A stretch of DNA of 64,000 nucleotides, from the NCBI GenBank assembly GCA_003342815.1, contig PTEX01000150.1:1193405-1257404 (forward strand), written 5' to 3'. This document shows positions 35,822 through 48,000 of this stretch, one piece after another; position 1 is the first letter of the stretch, and every line of letters begins with the position of its first letter. The translations under genes were made by a program, and so were the position numbers. The DNA is from Eudromia elegans (lineage: Eukaryota; Chordata; Aves; Tinamiformes; Tinamidae). The notes beneath the pieces are model-generated. The model was not told where the DNA came from, did not search any database, and worked only from the letters and a program-made list of their open reading frames with translations.

Positions 35822-35945
35822 CCCGCCGCAAGATGAATAATGATCTACTCCACTTACGGAGACTTTGCTAAATACTTTCCCTTTATCACAGGTGCTGCGT
35901 AGCCTTCCAGGATCAAAAGGGAAGCTTTGAGAGTTGATTAGAGCA

Positions 35946-36110
35946 GGAGGGAGCGGCTTAGTGGTCTAAGCACCACATTTGCAATAATTAGGCTCCCTGG
36001 AGTGACAGGTTCAAATCCTAGCAGGGTTGACTCAGCCCTTTATCCTTCTAATGTAGATTAAATGGGTTTACTGTCATAGGGTCTTTTGGACAAGACCTTA
36101 AAACACATGC
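35946..36110 (+). mobile_element. tRNA-Leu-type SINE remnant
   Basis: The 5' part retains a tRNA-like internal pol III promoter: box A-like GCGGCTTAGTGGTCTAAGC (about 35953-35971) and box B GGTTCAAATCC (36008-36018). A GGCTCCCTGGAGTGAC segment between them resembles the variable arm of tRNA-Leu. The anticodon arm is not intact, so it is not a working tRNA gene. Downstream, GACTCAGCCCTTTATCCTTC and TTAAATGGG match, from memory, a SINE body shared by tRNA-derived sauropsid SINEs. GTCTTTTGGACAAGACCTTAAAA (36081-36103) resembles the central part of other ancient vertebrate SINEs. The tail may extend past the (CA)n to about 36230. Such SINEs are scarce in bird genomes. Confidence 0.65.
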
Positions 36111-36115
36111 TGGCG

Positions 36116-36138
36116 CACACACACACACACACACACAC
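36116..36138. repeat. (CA)n microsatellite
   Basis: About 11 uninterrupted CA units directly follow the SINE remnant. Microsatellites commonly grow in or beside SINE tails. Confidence 0.9.
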
Positions 36139-36520
36139 TCACAAATTTCTTTCACTCCAAGGTTGACTTTTATAAATGTATCTATCACAGATTCAAGGCA
36201 CTTCACAAATACCAAGTTGTTTGCCCAAGGATCACTTGCCAAAACATCTCTTCACTATTCTGTTGAGCATTTAGCTCTTCTTCCCGCCAGCCTCCTTCCC
36301 AGAGGGGCTCTTTGGTAATGAAATATGCAGTGTATTGGCAGCCAACATTTGGGATAAAACATTTTGATATAAATGTATCCTGTTACTAAAGATAACCATT
36401 AGCTTCTAATTTTTGCATTACTCTTTCAAAATAAAGGGTTTCCATTGTACATTGATATTCCCTCACTTCAGGGTGGAGATACAACTTCCATGTTGGGCCC
36501 AGCCATGGCTCAAAACAGAA

Positions 36521-36572
36521 GATGGACTCGTGTATCACCACAGCAGGATGGACTCACGTATCGCCACAGCAC
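36521..36572 (+). repeat. 26-base tandem duplication
   Basis: Two adjacent 26-base units (36521-36546 and 36547-36572) both start GATGGACTC and share CCACAGCA near their ends. They differ at four positions by my alignment, so the duplication is not recent. Confidence 0.8.
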
Positions 36573-39500
36573 TATGGAAGGGTTGTTGAGTTTATACTTT
36601 TTTTTGCTTAAACAGAAAAATTAGAAAGCTTTGCTAGGAATGGCTGCTGTTCCTGTGGCAGCCTCTCTGCACATTTAGTGTGCTTGCAAACCCAAGCTCC
36701 TTGCCACAGGGCAGCAGTTTAAGAGCAGCCTGCTCCTACAGTAATCATTTGGGAGCCCTCTTTGGACCCAGGCAGGAGTAGGTGAAGAAAAGACGCTTTT
36801 ATCCTTATAATCCAGGGCTTTCCTTGGCACAGACAAAATCATATGACAACAGTCCTCCCCTCAAAAGAAAAAAAAAAAGAGTTTGAAGAGAGCAGTGGTG
36901 GATGCACCATGAGTGCAAGAGCTGCCCTTGTTGGATGACACTGGAGCAGGCGGGGAGGTGGGAAAGGGGGAAAAGGGCCCAGGAGAGAGCAGAGCACGTC
37001 CAAAGGGAAGAAATGTATGAAGAAATAAATGATAGGTGCTAATGCAGAAAACATAGAAACCACATAAAGTGGAAGAGAGGAGAGGGAGAGGAGCTGAAGA
37101 GAAATAAAGACACAGAAAAGGCTAGAAAAATGCCACAGAACTTGAAGAAAAGGGAACACAGCCTTTATTCCCGTTTGGTTTTGCTCTCCTAGTAGAGGAG
37201 GAGAGCAGCGCTGAGGCAGGCAATGGTGGGCAAAGAGCTTTTCTGCGTGTCTGCGGAGGGTCCTCTCCCGTTTCTGCAGGCCCTGGAGAAGCAGGGAGCG
37301 TAGGCCGAGCTGCCGTGTTGTTCATTTCAGCCTGAGTGTTGTGTGCGTAACTCCTCAGCAAAGCAGGTTGTCTTCCCCACACAGTCAATATTGGGGAAAA
37401 AGAAAGATGGGGAGAGAGGGAGAAGTATGACTGAACAGCAGTCAAGTACAGCCAGCTAATTGCAGCTTCATGTAATCCCTTTCATAGCCGTTATCGTAAC
37501 TGTATATATTTCCAGCCCAATTCGTCTATCTTTTCCGGCCTCCTGTCTTTGCAGCTGCCTCCTCTTCTCTCCTTCCTGATGGCTGCAAATCTCTGCTTAT
37601 CACCCATTTTCATGCTGTGTTTTGTCTGCCTCTTTGTGTTCATGCCTGTACCGGCTTCTTGGCTGCACGCGTAGGGCTCGGTGGCAGTTTCTTATTGCCT
37701 CGATGTTGAGGGAGACTTTAGCATCAGCCACTTGCTTCAGTTAGCACGTGTGACCTTTTGTCTTATTTTGTTTTTCTGGATGATTTAGTTTTACACATGT
37801 TCCCGCTAAGGACTAGTTTTGCAAACTAAAGTGGTCAATATGGATGTGCAATTGCTATGTGAGGCAGTAAGAATTAAGATGATTATTTATTTATCAATTT
37901 TCTTTTTGTATGAATGTATCCATCCACTGCATGAATTTTTCATGCAAACTCCTCTTGAAAAAAACATTCCCTCCCCCTTGAGAAGGATTTGAACTCTTCA
38001 GGGAATTTCCCCAAATTCTCATTCTTTTTTTTAATTGAACCCCATCATGGAAGAAATGCTCCATCTACAATATTGATTGCAGAAAAACGTGCAGCCCTGT
38101 CAGTCTCTCTTTTCCCAAGGCAAAACTCTCCTATTGTCCTTTTCCGCCCGGGTATAATCTCCACAAAGACAGACTTCAAACAGTTAAGCTTCTTCCCATT
38201 GTATTGGGACTATATGTAGTGCTCTACTTTACATTCACATTTAACAGGTTTCAAGCTTCAGTGGTAAACTAGCAACGTTTTTTTCCTTCATGACAGCTGT
38301 TTGACAGCTTTTGAAAATGGATAAAAAATGGAAAATTACCCTACAGAGGAAACATACCCTTCCCTCCATAGCTGAGGCTGAGACATGGCTTGAATGAAAT
38401 AACACACTTATTGCATTCTGGGCACCGAGCACAGAATGCATCACCTCCCTCTATTCCACTTGATTTGATAATCTAGTACAATTTAGGTCCCTAATAAATT
38501 AAATTGTTCGGAAACTTGGTTCACTGCCGAAACTCTGTGCAAGCCTGTCCTATTTAATGATGCCTTTCTTTCTTTCAGTGTTTTATCTCTGGGATAAATA
38601 ATTCAGCCTAATAAACCCTGTGATGTGTGAGGTTAATTGACACCCACAGTAATTCTTGGTTTCTGTGCAGCACCCATCTTTGTCTCCACTCCTCTCCCCT
38701 CACGCAACCCCCTTCTTGTCGTGGCTCACCGATCCCGTCACCGGTGTTGCCAGAAGACCCGAGCACTCCGAGCGTCACTCCTGTTCCTGAACACGCAGGG
38801 GCCCAGGGCCCGTTCACTGCTTCTCTTTCCCCCAAGTGGCTGCTCCAGTGATTTCTGGGAAAACTATAGGGAAGGTAGGCCTAGAGTGAAATATAAAAAG
38901 TACATATTCCGAAAAGTGCAATGGAAAGAAATCTTGTGGAAATCCACAGATATGTTGTCTGAGGGGTTTGTTCATAGGTAATGTGTCCAGTTGTATAGCT
39001 GGATGACTACATTCTTATTAATTATTAAAACATTCATATGCTCTTTATCCCCAAACCTGAAATAATTGAAAAAAAAAGATAGTAACTGGAAAGGATTTGG
39101 CCAATCCCACCCCTTGTGTTTGAGGGTTATATAATAGATACCTTCATGAGCTCACTCGCTCTGTCTCTTTTGCTTTCAGGCTAGCACACAGTTTATTGGG
39201 TATCAATAAAACATAAGAATTATTCCTGGTATAACAATAGCACCTCTTTGTAACCTTCAGCCTGCTTAGCTCCCAGGAATAGTGTGCTAATGAGGGTGCC
39301 CGGGATTTTGGACAGATGCTAGAATGTTATGCTAGGCTGGTAACTGCATCTCTTGGATCAAACACGGCGTTGGGATGACTCACACATTTTACTAATTTAT
39401 AAGAGCAGTCTTCCTTGAAATCCCAATGTAAATACTATAGCCCAGCTCTCTGTGAGCGAACGCAGCCTTGAAGTCAACAAAAGTAACGGGCGCTCTGTGT

Positions 39501-42390
39501 GGAATAACAAGTTACCTGCATATTCTTTTTCATCCCCCAAATGGAATATTTGAATTGTGGGCTTTTTGTTTTGTTTGAAGATCATATTTTTTCCCAGGCA
39601 CTGTAGGAGCATGAGGGCCACGTAGCCTGAAGCGAACCACAGGACACGGTGCAGAACAGCACACAAAGGCAATGATTAGAAGAGCTGAGCCTCACTTTTG
39701 CAAAGAAAGACAGAGGGGGGAACGTTATTGCAAACCTGACAATCTGAATGCATATAATGCTCAAACTTAAAATTATGGCTCATTTACTGCACTCATTACT
39801 GTTTCCTTTACTGAACTGTCACTAAACAGGATGGATATCATATTCACACCTGTCAGCAGTGACCCCCTGAAGGAAACGAGGCTTTAAAAGTCAGTCAGGC
39901 CTCCATGCATTTCCTTTTCCACTTTGATTGAAGAGGTGGTTGCATGTAAGTGTTTCAAACTTCCTGACTTGTATCGATTTTTGACATCCCCAGGATTACT
40001 CTGTGCAAATAAAGATGTTCACGCACAGCCATGCCCAGACAAAAAATATCAGATACCCCATTATAATTTCTAAAGTGGGCAATCCTGAGAGTGAAGACCG
40101 CTCTAAAGCCTCACGCTGCAATACCCTGCTTCAGCTGAGCACAGGAGCGCACCTCTAAATTGTTTGAGCAAAGCCATTTTCACAGTTTATTCCCAGCATC
40201 TGCCACCTTGTCATGGATCAGAAGAGTGTTGCTGTCCCCAGTGCAATGTCCCCGCCTAATTCCAGAGTCCTCCTTCCCAAAATCTTGGCCCATTTCCTAG
40301 TTAAACCTCTGGTCTAAGTTAACCATTTTAGGTTTCTCTGCATTTGGAGGGCAGAGCTACGCTCTGCTTGAGAGGAGCTCACGAGTTATGAGCGGAGCAC
40401 CTCGTCACTGCAGCTTTCTGCACCAGTCTTGAGATGGGATGGGATTAACTCACTGGTTGTGTCCCTCCCCGTGGACTCTAAAGAAAAGGCAAACAACAAC
40501 CTCGGATGGTATGACAAATCATCAGCTAACTAAAAATAGGTAAGGAGTTCCCCACCACGACTCCGCTCTCCCCTGAACTGCGGCTGAATCGCTCACATTG
40601 TGAGCAATGAGCTATCAGCAGGATGCCCATGTGCAGCTGAGATGTAAAACCTAACAGTCCCAAGTCCCACTACTGTCATTAATATCACAAACCGTGACAA
40701 ATCTTTATGTGCTGCCAGCAGTTTTCCAAGGTAAATAGGAATCTCTTTCCTCACGGGTCTAGTAAGACAACTATTTCACGAAGCTCCTCTTTCCTCCAAC
40801 ATCCCAGGCATCTCTTCAGCCACATGATGGACACCAAAGGGGCTCCGCTCCTCCACGGTCTGCCCTCAGCATTCTCCGTAGGCAGCTCAGGGTTCAGCTC
40901 TTCCTTCCTGCCCTGAGCTGATGTGAGACTGGCACCAACTCTGGATGCCAGGTTGTCCAAGGGCTGAAACAGGCCAAGAAAGACCAGCCCATATGGCAAA
41001 GGGGAAGCAGAACCAAACCGGGCCCAAAGTAGCCTCAGATTTCCTTGATATTTGACAGCACTGCTCTGGGGCTTTCTCCTCTTCTGAAAATTAGCCCCAT
41101 CCTGGAGAACATTTGATTAGGAGCTGGCTGATCCCACCAAACTAACTTTCTCAGAGAGTGCACGTCGCAATTTAAGGCAAAAGCTCAAATGTCCAGGCCA
41201 AATACTCCTGTCTATCCCAGATACCCACACCAGACACACACACTTCTCCCTCTGGGAATGTAGCAGCTCTGTGAAATAAACCACAGTCCTTCAGGTGGAG
41301 TTGGCTGTGGTGTATTGACAGGTAAATTGGTACTTTTATACAAAAAGTAAGCATAGTTTGTCCAAGAAATAAAATATATATTTCCTTACGTAGAAGGTCC
41401 ACTTAACATAGAGGTCTTGTCATGATCCAAAGCACTTTCAGATGATGATTGCCATGTTAAAATGGTTCGTGACAGGGTAGTAATATGAGTCTCTCTTTAG
41501 GAAATGTTGCCAAAGCTTCCATTTTGAGGAAGCCTTTCTACAATACACGTTTATAATAACACTCTTATACTACCACCTTTTCTACTCATTCTCACCCCAT
41601 ATCCTAACCCTAGCAAACAGTAGCTCAGAAAGTAAGCCCTTTACTCAGACAGTATTTTGAAAGAGGAGTGAGAGTTTCACTATTCTTTCTGTCTGGATGT
41701 GGAAGGTGTCCCAGTTTTGGAGTGAGGGACAGTGTGCTGGGTGAAGGCTCCCACAACTGAGCCAGGCAATGGGCAGCAGTCCATAAGTTTGTTATGAGCC
41801 TGGTAAGTTGGTAAGTCACGTATATCACGACTTCTAATGATTCCCTTTCAAATTTCCCTTGAAATGAAAAGACACTTGCCTGTCATCAGGATGCAAATAC
41901 TGCACCAGGTTTCAAGGATCCTATTGGTCTCCTAATTCTCTCTATGAATTAATTATTATGACTCAAACATGCATTGAAAGCTCTGAATTACTCTGGCTGG
42001 TTTTTGGAAGTGCTGGGCACATACAATCCTCCCTGAAGCTAGTATGGACTTGGAAATGCTTAGATTCCCTGAAAGTCAGTCTTGTGTGCACACAGATAAG
42101 CAGACACCATTAATATTAGCTTGTTTCTTCATAATGCACTAGATGGTTCAGAAAACCCAGAGCACCGAAGAGTCTCTTACACATACGAAAAAGGCAGAGG
42201 CTTTTTTTTTTTTTTCAGAGCTTAGAGTAAGTTTTTCAGAATTTATAATAAATATGCAAACAGAGAGGATAAAGGAGAGAAAAAGATTTACAAGTAGAGT
42301 ATTCCTGCGATCTGGGGGTGCAAATTCATGTTATTATTTTATGTGTAGGCAAGCAAGAGTGGAGGGTCACTGTGGTGTTCAGGAGCTGAG
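36573..42390. other. No gene recognised
   Basis: About 5.8 kb of ordinary non-coding sequence, with A/T runs near 36600, 36869-36880 and 42202-42215. A purine-rich patch occurs around 36930-37130. A weak resemblance to the palindromic sauropsid repeat appears near 39463-39490 (TTGAAGTCAACAAAAG). I found no convincing exon, RNA gene or recognisable mobile element. Confidence 0.45.
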
Positions 42391-42518
42391 GTAGACCATC
42401 TATGAAGAGAGGTTGAGAGAGCTGGGTTTGCTCAATCTGGAGAAGGGAAGACTCTGAAGACATCTCACAGCTATGGGAGACTAAACCCTTCCAAACCTAA
42501 AAATTTGTGATTCTGTAT
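42391..42518 (+). mobile_element. CR1 LINE fragment, 5'-truncated, with internal deletion
   Basis: The segment GAAGAGAGGTTGAGAGAGCT, GGGTTTGCTCAATCTGGAGA, AGGGAAGACTCTG is the well-known C-terminal coding part of CR1 ORF2 (in translation, ERLRELGLLNLEKGRL-like). It then jumps, at about 42470-42481, to the CR1 3' end: GACTAAACCCTTCCAAACC, TTTGTGATTCTGTAT. Several hundred bases expected between the two are missing. The orientation is opposite to the CR1 copies that follow. Confidence 0.8.
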
Positions 42519-43165
42519 ATGGCCTGACTCTAATCAGTTTGTTAGCTCTTAGCTGATTGCACTAGAAAAACAGGGTTTTACCAGTGTCTTAATGCAGATG
42601 AGAGAGTCAAAGGAAACTGGGCCAGCTCAGGAAAAAGATCTTTCAGCTGTGGGAAGCAACGTGTAGCAAGGAGCAGGATGTCTACGAGAGGAGTGGACAA
42701 AGTGGTCAAGCTACAGTCTTTACCAGGAGAAGACTCTGTGGGGAAGGAGCGGGCCTGAGAGGCTTGTGCATGTACTGATGCATGTACTTAGTGGGACTTG
42801 CTTTAAGAAGCAATCTGTTCCCAATGAAAACAAAGAGGGTTTCTTGTTTTGAATGACCAAAGCCTTGATGCTGTTCCAAAGCACGAGAGCAGCATCCTTC
42901 CTCAGAAAGTCATCAGCAGTCCCAAGTGGCTATTTCTGCTTTTATAAAAAGACACAGAAAATGGTCTGTGAGAGAAAGGGAAAATGAAGTGTCTCTTAAA
43001 AGAGAACAATGTGCCAGAAGCTGCCATTTCAACACAACCAGTGAGAGGGCTGAACTCCATTCATTTTCCAGATTTTTTGTGTGTGTGTTTGTGTGCGTTT
43101 TTGCCCATCTAATATTTTCCCTTCATATTTTTTTTCCTCCTGAAATATTGAGTTTTACAGTGAGA
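42519..43165. other. No gene recognised
   Basis: Spacer between a plus-strand and a minus-strand CR1 copy. It contains a (GT)n-like patch at about 43078-43096 and no recognisable coding content. Confidence 0.45.
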
Positions 43166-43470
43166 AATCATAGAACTGTAGAGGCTAGAGATGCAAGAAG
43201 CCTATTAGATCATCTGCTCCACCGCTCTCTGCCAGCAGAGAATTGCTCCCCGTGGTGCATTTTCTAGTGTTTTGCCCAGTCTTGTTTTAAAAATCCTGAG
43301 TGACACAGCTACAGCTGAATACGTCTTGAAAGATTTTCCTGCTAGCCAGTCTGCGGTTTCAAGTTGCTAATTTCACCCCATTTGGCACTTAGGTGCCCAA
43401 GTAGCCTTCTAAATTGTTTCATTCCCCTCTGGCATTTGTGTCTTCTGGGTTTATATCTGCTTAGCATGGA
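43166..43470 (-). mobile_element. Old CR1 LINE 3' end
   Basis: The plus strand begins AATCATAGAACTGTAGAGGC, the complement of a CR1 3' terminus, and continues TATTAGATCATCTGCTCCAC. At 43367-43460, GCTAATTTCACCCCATTTGG ... CTCTGGCATTTGTGTCTTCTGGGTTTATAT follows, from memory, the reverse complement of old CR1 subfamilies. It is heavily diverged, and no reading frame survives. Confidence 0.65.
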
Positions 43471-43474
43471 GCAT

Positions 43475-44150
43475 ATAATATGGGTTCACAGAGAAACAGG
43501 GCTGAAAGGACCTTTGGTGTTAATATACATGTTGCTTTTAAAGCTGCCTTGTAAAGGAAACTGGTCTAGATTCCTGAAAATTTTTATTGTTTCCCACTGT
43601 CTTTGTTCCAGTTTGTCCATGCAGAGCAACATCCCCAGCTGAATGTATTGTTCCAGGTACATTTGCATTAAAATGATGTAGAAAATAGGTTGCTATTGCC
43701 TTTGATACAAATATCAAGGCAACTGCACCCTAAAATTGCACTGGCATTTTTACAGTCAAGCTATAATATGCACTTATTTTCAATTGCCCACCCACTCTCA
43801 TCCCAAAGTCTTTCAGCATTCCTGCTAGCAGTGTGCTATTGATTACAAGTGTTTTGGAGGATTTTCCCTTAGGTAAGTTTGCATGTTTACAAGTGGGAAC
43901 TCATTTTGTTGTTTTTTCTAGTAATAGCTCCAATCTCAACAGATCGCTTTATGTTATTTCCACATCCTGACTTACACTTCAGCTCCTCCCAAGTCAGGAT
44001 CATCTGTGAGAGCTGTTTGTGCATGACTTACATTCCCTCTAGATTATTAATAAGGACATTAAATTGCACCACTTCTGACACCAATAGCACTTCTTTTCTA
44101 GATGACTCTGAATTTAACTACTCTGTTGCCTCCACCTCTCCCTTTCTGTC
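43475..44150 (-). mobile_element. Second old CR1 LINE fragment
   Basis: A new CR1 3' end appears at 43475 (TCACAGAGAAACAGGGCTGAAAGGACC on the plus strand is the complement of a CR1 end; read in two parts it matches 'CACAGAAACA' and 'GGGCTGGAAGGACC'). Further on, GTTCCAGTTTGTCCAT (near 43605), CTAAAATTGCACTGGCATTT (43731 on) and AGATTATTAATAAGGACATT (about 44040-44060) follow the order of an old CR1 read backwards from its 3' end. The copy is strongly decayed and its 5' limit is uncertain. Confidence 0.55.
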
Positions 44151-44275
44151 TCGGGTTTTCTTTTCTCCTGGAACTATGTGTTGCCATTTGTAGCTATTTC
44201 TTATTTTTATTTTTCTTTTTTTTAAAGGATTTTTTGTACACTCTCATGTTTTCTGGGCTAATTTACGACTCTATT

Positions 44276-45060
44276 TCAGGAAGATAGGATTGGAAGCAAT
44301 CTTCTGGATCAATGAATCCAGTTTCCTATTATTTCAGACAGCTTTGCCATAAAATTCCATTTAAAAATTAATTGAGCTCCACTTTGATGAAACTATAAGA
44401 CCAGTTAAGTTTTCTGTGCCTGCTTTCTCTACAAGGAGGCCGTTCCCAAGCTCTCCTACTACAATAATTAAAATCCTTCTTTTCAGTTCTGATCTGAATT
44501 TGTTTGTGGTCAGTTTCTACCATTTGTCCTTATGCCAGTGCAGCCCTTGAGTTTCTCTTCTTCCTCTCTGTTGCTTCCCTTTTTCCTTCCTCAGCATATT
44601 TATAGATGATAATCAAATCCCCTCTCAGGATTTGCTTTGTGAGGATAAGCATGCCAAACACTTCCACAGGCTGCCTGATACAAGCCAGTGTGGAAACAAC
44701 TGGATTAGCTCTTAGCAAGCTGTCCCAGCAATCAAGTTTTGCATAGGCTGAATTATGCTGCCTCTTTGCTAGATAATCTTTTCAAAGAAACTTCATAGCT
44801 GCAAAGACATGAATTTATGGTTCACTGCAGCATAAACTTGTAGTCTTCTGTGGCATGATTATTTCTATTCCCCCATCATCCTGGCAGCCCTTCCCTTTAC
44901 CTGGTCTCATTCTGAGTCTCCTCAAAATTCAGGAACCAGAATCACTACAGCCACGCACAAAAGATCAAGTGAAGTCTCCACTACAGTTTTGTACCACCAT
45001 GTCAGTCCTGTCATGTGTCAAATGGAAATAGCTCGGATGACGTGTCCTATTTCTGGTAAT
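44276..45060 (-). mobile_element. Third CR1 LINE fragment
   Basis: The 3' end is marked by GGATTGGAAGCAATCTTCTG at 44288. It is followed in order by the complement of typical old CR1 sequence: AATTTGTTTGTGGTCAGTTT (near 44498), CATATTTATAGATGATAATC near 44595, AAATCCCCTCTCAGGATTTG, and then CATCCTGGCAGCCCTTCCCT at 44877 and GGAACCAGAATCACTAC. The copy may run on to about 45180 (GTGCATAAACTTACATTTGC resembles CR1). It is too diverged to encode anything. Confidence 0.65.
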
Positions 45061-48000
45061 GGCTAAATGAGTCCAGCCAGCTCCTGTTCCCCTGACGTTT
45101 CTAATGAGCCAGCGTCGTCTTCCAGCTGGTTTTCGTTATCGGTCTTTCGAGTGCATAAACTTACATTTGCACTTCTTCCTCTTTCTGTACACCCACTCCA
45201 GGAGTTAACACAGACCTTTGGCCAATCTGTTGCTTTGGAGGCTTCCTGGTCCCCTGCCCTATGGTAAGGCCTCCCAGCTTCTGATATTCCCACTGTGCTT
45301 GACTTACTGAATTTCCTGTTCTCCCCACAGTTTGTTTTATTCCAGGGTTCAGTGCCTCTGCGTAGCTCCAGTTCACGACCATCTTTAATGCAGAGAGCTT
45401 CTTTCACTGTGGGTCCCAGCCTACTACTGGGGCTGTGAGTTCATGGGTTGTGAGAATCGGTATCTTGGGGCTTCTGTTTGTATATTTTTTGAATTCTCAC
45501 TTTTTGCCTCCTAAATTCTTCTCCACCCTCTGACAGAGAAAATCATTAGGCAATAGGCTCAGATAGCTGCATTGCACTCTTGGAATGACCATGGGGTTTT
45601 TTCCCCCCTCTACCTATCTTTTGCAGCTTTAAGCGGTTTTAATAGGCTGTGCCTGTAAATACATTCTTTTGAAAAATATCGTTTATAAAAAGGCAGTAGT
45701 TTTCATTAAAAAAAGCCACTGATCTGGTTACATTACTCATTTGATAAATATGGTTGTAAAAAAGGAAGAATTTACTATTCATGAACAGCTAATAATTAGT
45801 ATTCATGTTTGTAGCTATCTATGAGGGTAGGGTAAGAAAATGCTAGATTCTATTATAGAATCACATTGACATGAGTATCAGGATATCCTGTTTTGACATC
45901 TTTGTAATTAAACAGAGATTTTTTCTTGTTGTTTTGGAAACCTTGTCCTCCTTTGAATCATTTGATTTTCTATTCTACTTTATATTTGCAATAACATTTC
46001 TGAAAAAAGAAATCAAAATGAAGTGTTGCTGTTGAAACTAAGTATTCTGATCAACCTAAAACGAATCTTCAGAAAGCCGTCTCGGAACATTTTGAAACAT
46101 AAAGGCTTCATACTTAACCACAGTGAAAACTGACATCAAAACCTTGAAAATGAACATTAAACAGAATTTCTGTTCTCTATACATCAACACACAAATACTC
46201 AACAACTCAGCACACCCCACTGCAGTTAGCCCTGGCACAGTCTTCTCACCTAAGATCTGAAGAATTAGAAAATAATACTGAAGACTTTCTGCCTGTGTGT
46301 CTAAGCAGATTCAGTTTTCGGCCCTGGGATTTATATAGATTATGCAGCCACACACACCATTCTGAGGGTGGCTTTCCGTGGAGCTGAGATGTTTCTTTCC
46401 CAAGATGAGCTGTCAACATGTTTATCTGTAATAGCCTCAATAACAAGCACTGAAAGAGCAATGAGTAAAACTGGTCAGATGTCAGGAATATGTGTTGTGC
46501 AGCCTAAGTCCAGGATGCCATTCAACATCTCTTTTTGCAAGAAGCTTACCTCCAGGTTCATTTCCACCCATAGCTCATCAGTTCAAGCATCAGCTTCTGG
46601 AAATTGAAGCCTTTCATTCCCAGTCCCCAAGTGTTCCCATGAAGGAGACTATTTGCTGAAGACCTTGATGATGGAAAGAAATGTAAAGCACTCCTGATGC
46701 AAGAGGTCATTGAAAGGATTTTAATTTTTTTTCCAAATGCTCTTCTGGCACCACAAAACTTGGCAGTTTCAATAAAGAGCAAAAAATAATAATGGGATCT
46801 AAGCAGCCAATTCATTTCAATTCCAACCCATTCTTTTCCTGGAAAACAAGAGACAGAGATTAAGCACATACAAACACATAGCGCTCTTTTAAACAAAAGC
46901 CATGAGAGAAGGCTTTTCAAGTGTCTTTATTCCCTCTTCTCTCTCTTTTACTTTTTCATCTCTCTCACATGTGCCCTCTAATGTTACAAAAAAGGGCTTT
47001 GGGTCCCTTTATCTTTTTTTTATTCTACCTCATGTTGACTTGAAGTTACAATAGGCTAATTTGATCATTCCGGTTTTAACAATGACCCCTTTAAACATTA
47101 AGAAACTAATATTAGTGCTCCTAGAATCCTTTTATGTTGGAACAGCTTCTTCTCTGTGCATGGCAGAGGGGTCCACCCCTGCCGGCTGGTGCCCACAGGG
47201 ACAGCTGAGAGTTGGGCAGCATCCCCCTGGGTCCACATGGTGAGTGCTGCCCCGGGGACAGCAGCACCCATCCCAAAGATGAAGCAGGGAAAAGCTCCTG
47301 CTTCTCCCCATGATCGTTTTCTTCTTCTCCCTGCATCCCTGTGGCAGCAGGGAGCAGCTCCTGGTGCAGCTTGTTCCCATCGCACCCAGCCTGGTGGGGC
47401 TCTGAGCTTGACTGGGTTCACAGCCCTCTAACCGCCTTGCTGGTCCCTGCTCCTTATTCTCTCTCTTTTTTTTTTGCTCTTGATCACTAGGCGGGGGGGG
47501 GGGGGAAAGACCATGGCAAGGAACTGCCTGAAATCTGAGCCTTATCTTTCCCCTCCTCCTTCCTACTGGGTGTCTGGATAAAGCCAGGCTGTGAGTAATG
47601 GGGAGCATAGCTCAGATAATTTGTAAATGTCTTGTAGTGACAAGTTTGACTTGCGTCTCAAGTTTCTAGCACTCACAGAGCCGCACTGCTGCCTGCAGAC
47701 CACCAAGGCCTCTGAAGGCTGTCCTGCAGCCCTGGAGGAGCCCATCCGGGTTGGGCTGCACAGCCACCCACAGCTCTGGAAGAAGTTGTCTGACTCACTG
47801 CAAAAAGACACACAAACCTGCCAGGTTCATTTGTTATTTTGGAAATGACCTACGGTACTGCTAATTGGCCATGATCCATTTCCTGTTTTACGCATTCATC
47901 TCCTGCCTCTACTGCATGGTCTGAGAGATACCGAGCACATCATTTAGTGTCCAACACTTTGAACTTGGACCTAATGTGTAGGGTATTAGACAGAGATTTT

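Larger units (their letters stand above)
35465..35831. promoter_or_regulatory. CpG island, candidate promoter
   Basis: By my count about 47 CpG dinucleotides fall in roughly 355 bases. This is close to the number expected from base composition without methylation loss, whereas the surrounding DNA is CpG-depleted. G+C is roughly two thirds. Such islands usually mark promoters active in the germ line or early embryo. The direction is most simply minus, given a TATA-like box at 35814-35821 and a donor at 35435. A bidirectional or plus-strand promoter is possible, since a 147-codon plus-strand frame (35330-35773) also crosses it. It is the only clear island in the window. Confidence 0.75.

Noticed and set aside
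35946..36030. Functional tRNA-Leu gene
   Set aside because: Boxes A and B are recognisable, but the anticodon arm and acceptor stem do not pair and SINE-like sequence continues downstream. A SINE remnant fits better.
42926..43267. 113-codon plus-strand frame
   Set aside because: Its end overlaps a minus-strand CR1 3' end and the rest includes a (GT)n patch, so it is not a gene.
47132..47608. 158-codon open frame on the minus strand
   Set aside because: It lies in a GC-rich patch around a 13-base G run, where stops are scarce. The product is low-complexity and matches no known family.
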